Shown: positions 63,965 through 64,000 of the stretch, one piece after another
How the letters are laid out: the number at the start of each line of letters is the position of its first letter
Numbering within the stretch: the stretch's first letter is position 1
Source of the DNA: Sphingomonas aerolata
GTDB lineage: Bacteria; Pseudomonadota; Alphaproteobacteria; Sphingomonadales; Sphingomonadaceae
DNA length: 64,000 bases
Assembly: GCF_003046295.1 (NCBI RefSeq)
Contig: NZ_PZZN01000003.1
Span: forward strand, 744,001 to 808,000
Reading direction: 5' to 3'
Position numbers and translations under genes: made by a program
Notes under the pieces: model-generated
What the model was told of the DNA's origin: nothing
Database searches by the model: none
What the model saw: only the letters and a program-made list of their open reading frames with translations

Positions 63965-64000
63965 GCGATCCGGTCATGATCGAAGCCGCGGAATGGGCCG
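63961..64000 (+). CDS. FecR-type anti-sigma regulator, 5' end only
   Basis: A GTG at 63961 overlaps the sigma-factor stop as GTGA. The 13 visible residues, MSDPVMIEAAEWA, resemble the start of FecR proteins (EQAAEWxxR). The rest lies outside the window. Confidence 0.6.
   Translation, partial: MSDPVMIEAAEWA

Overview
The window is high-GC chromosomal DNA of an alphaproteobacterium, most likely a Sphingomonas-like organism. Evidence is the long Caulobacter/Sphingomonas-type TonB-dependent receptor, the Tat-exported Gfo/Idh/MocA oxidoreductases, the dense operons with 4-base ATGA/GTGA overlaps, and the codon bias, which fills antisense frames with spurious long reading frames. I found no rRNA, tRNA, CRISPR array, insertion sequence or prophage. 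The taxon is inferred from gene content only.

Bases 1-27 kb are a carbohydrate-use region. It opens with a non-phosphorylating L-fucose pathway: lactonase (cut by the left edge), fucose permease, 2-keto-3-deoxy-L-fuconate dehydrogenase, 2,4-diketo-3-deoxy-L-fuconate hydrolase, L-fuconate dehydratase and an FMN L-lactate dehydrogenase. Convergent to it are dgoA and dgoK for 2-dehydro-3-deoxygalactonate. Next come a secreted GH5-like hydrolase and a six-gene minus-strand operon: a double 3-keto-disaccharide hydrolase (DUF1080) protein, three exported Gfo/Idh/MocA oxidoreductases, an ApbE flavin transferase and a GH92 mannosidase. A FadR-type GntR regulator and a TonB-dependent receptor lie divergent from it, with FadR-like palindromes at both flanks. 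The operon looks like an oxidise-then-hydrolyse (3-keto-glycoside) glycan-breakdown system. A secreted VOC protein, a PaoABC-like molybdenum aldehyde oxidoreductase and an Old Yellow Enzyme follow.

Bases 28-39 kb hold a YecA/SEC-C pair and a che operon: cytoplasmic poly-HAMP receptor, STAS protein, CheY, CheA, two CheW, CheR, CheB and a 578-aa protein that looks like a receptor with a degenerate signalling tip. No flagellar or pilus genes are present here. At 39-42 kb a flavin monooxygenase fused to an alpha/beta hydrolase is divergent from a TetR regulator.

Bases 42-45.4 kb carry small or secreted proteins: a 93-aa unknown, a PHB-depolymerase-type esterase, a PRC-barrel-like protein and a tandem TonB-C-like protein.

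Bases 45.6-62.7 kb are the most striking part, a Pel-like exopolysaccharide cluster in rearranged form. Genes homologous to pelG, pelD, pelE and pelF surround a free-standing GH114 hydrolase (PelA N-terminal part) and separate TPR and beta-barrel proteins (PelB in two pieces). The PelA-like deacetylase is instead part of an 1131-aa RTX protein. A complete type I secretion system (TolC, HlyD, ABC exporter) faces the cluster and may export it. No pelC is visible, and PelD lacks its c-di-GMP-binding GGDEF part. The window ends with a small HNH-like protein, an ECF sigma factor and the first codons of a FecR-type regulator.
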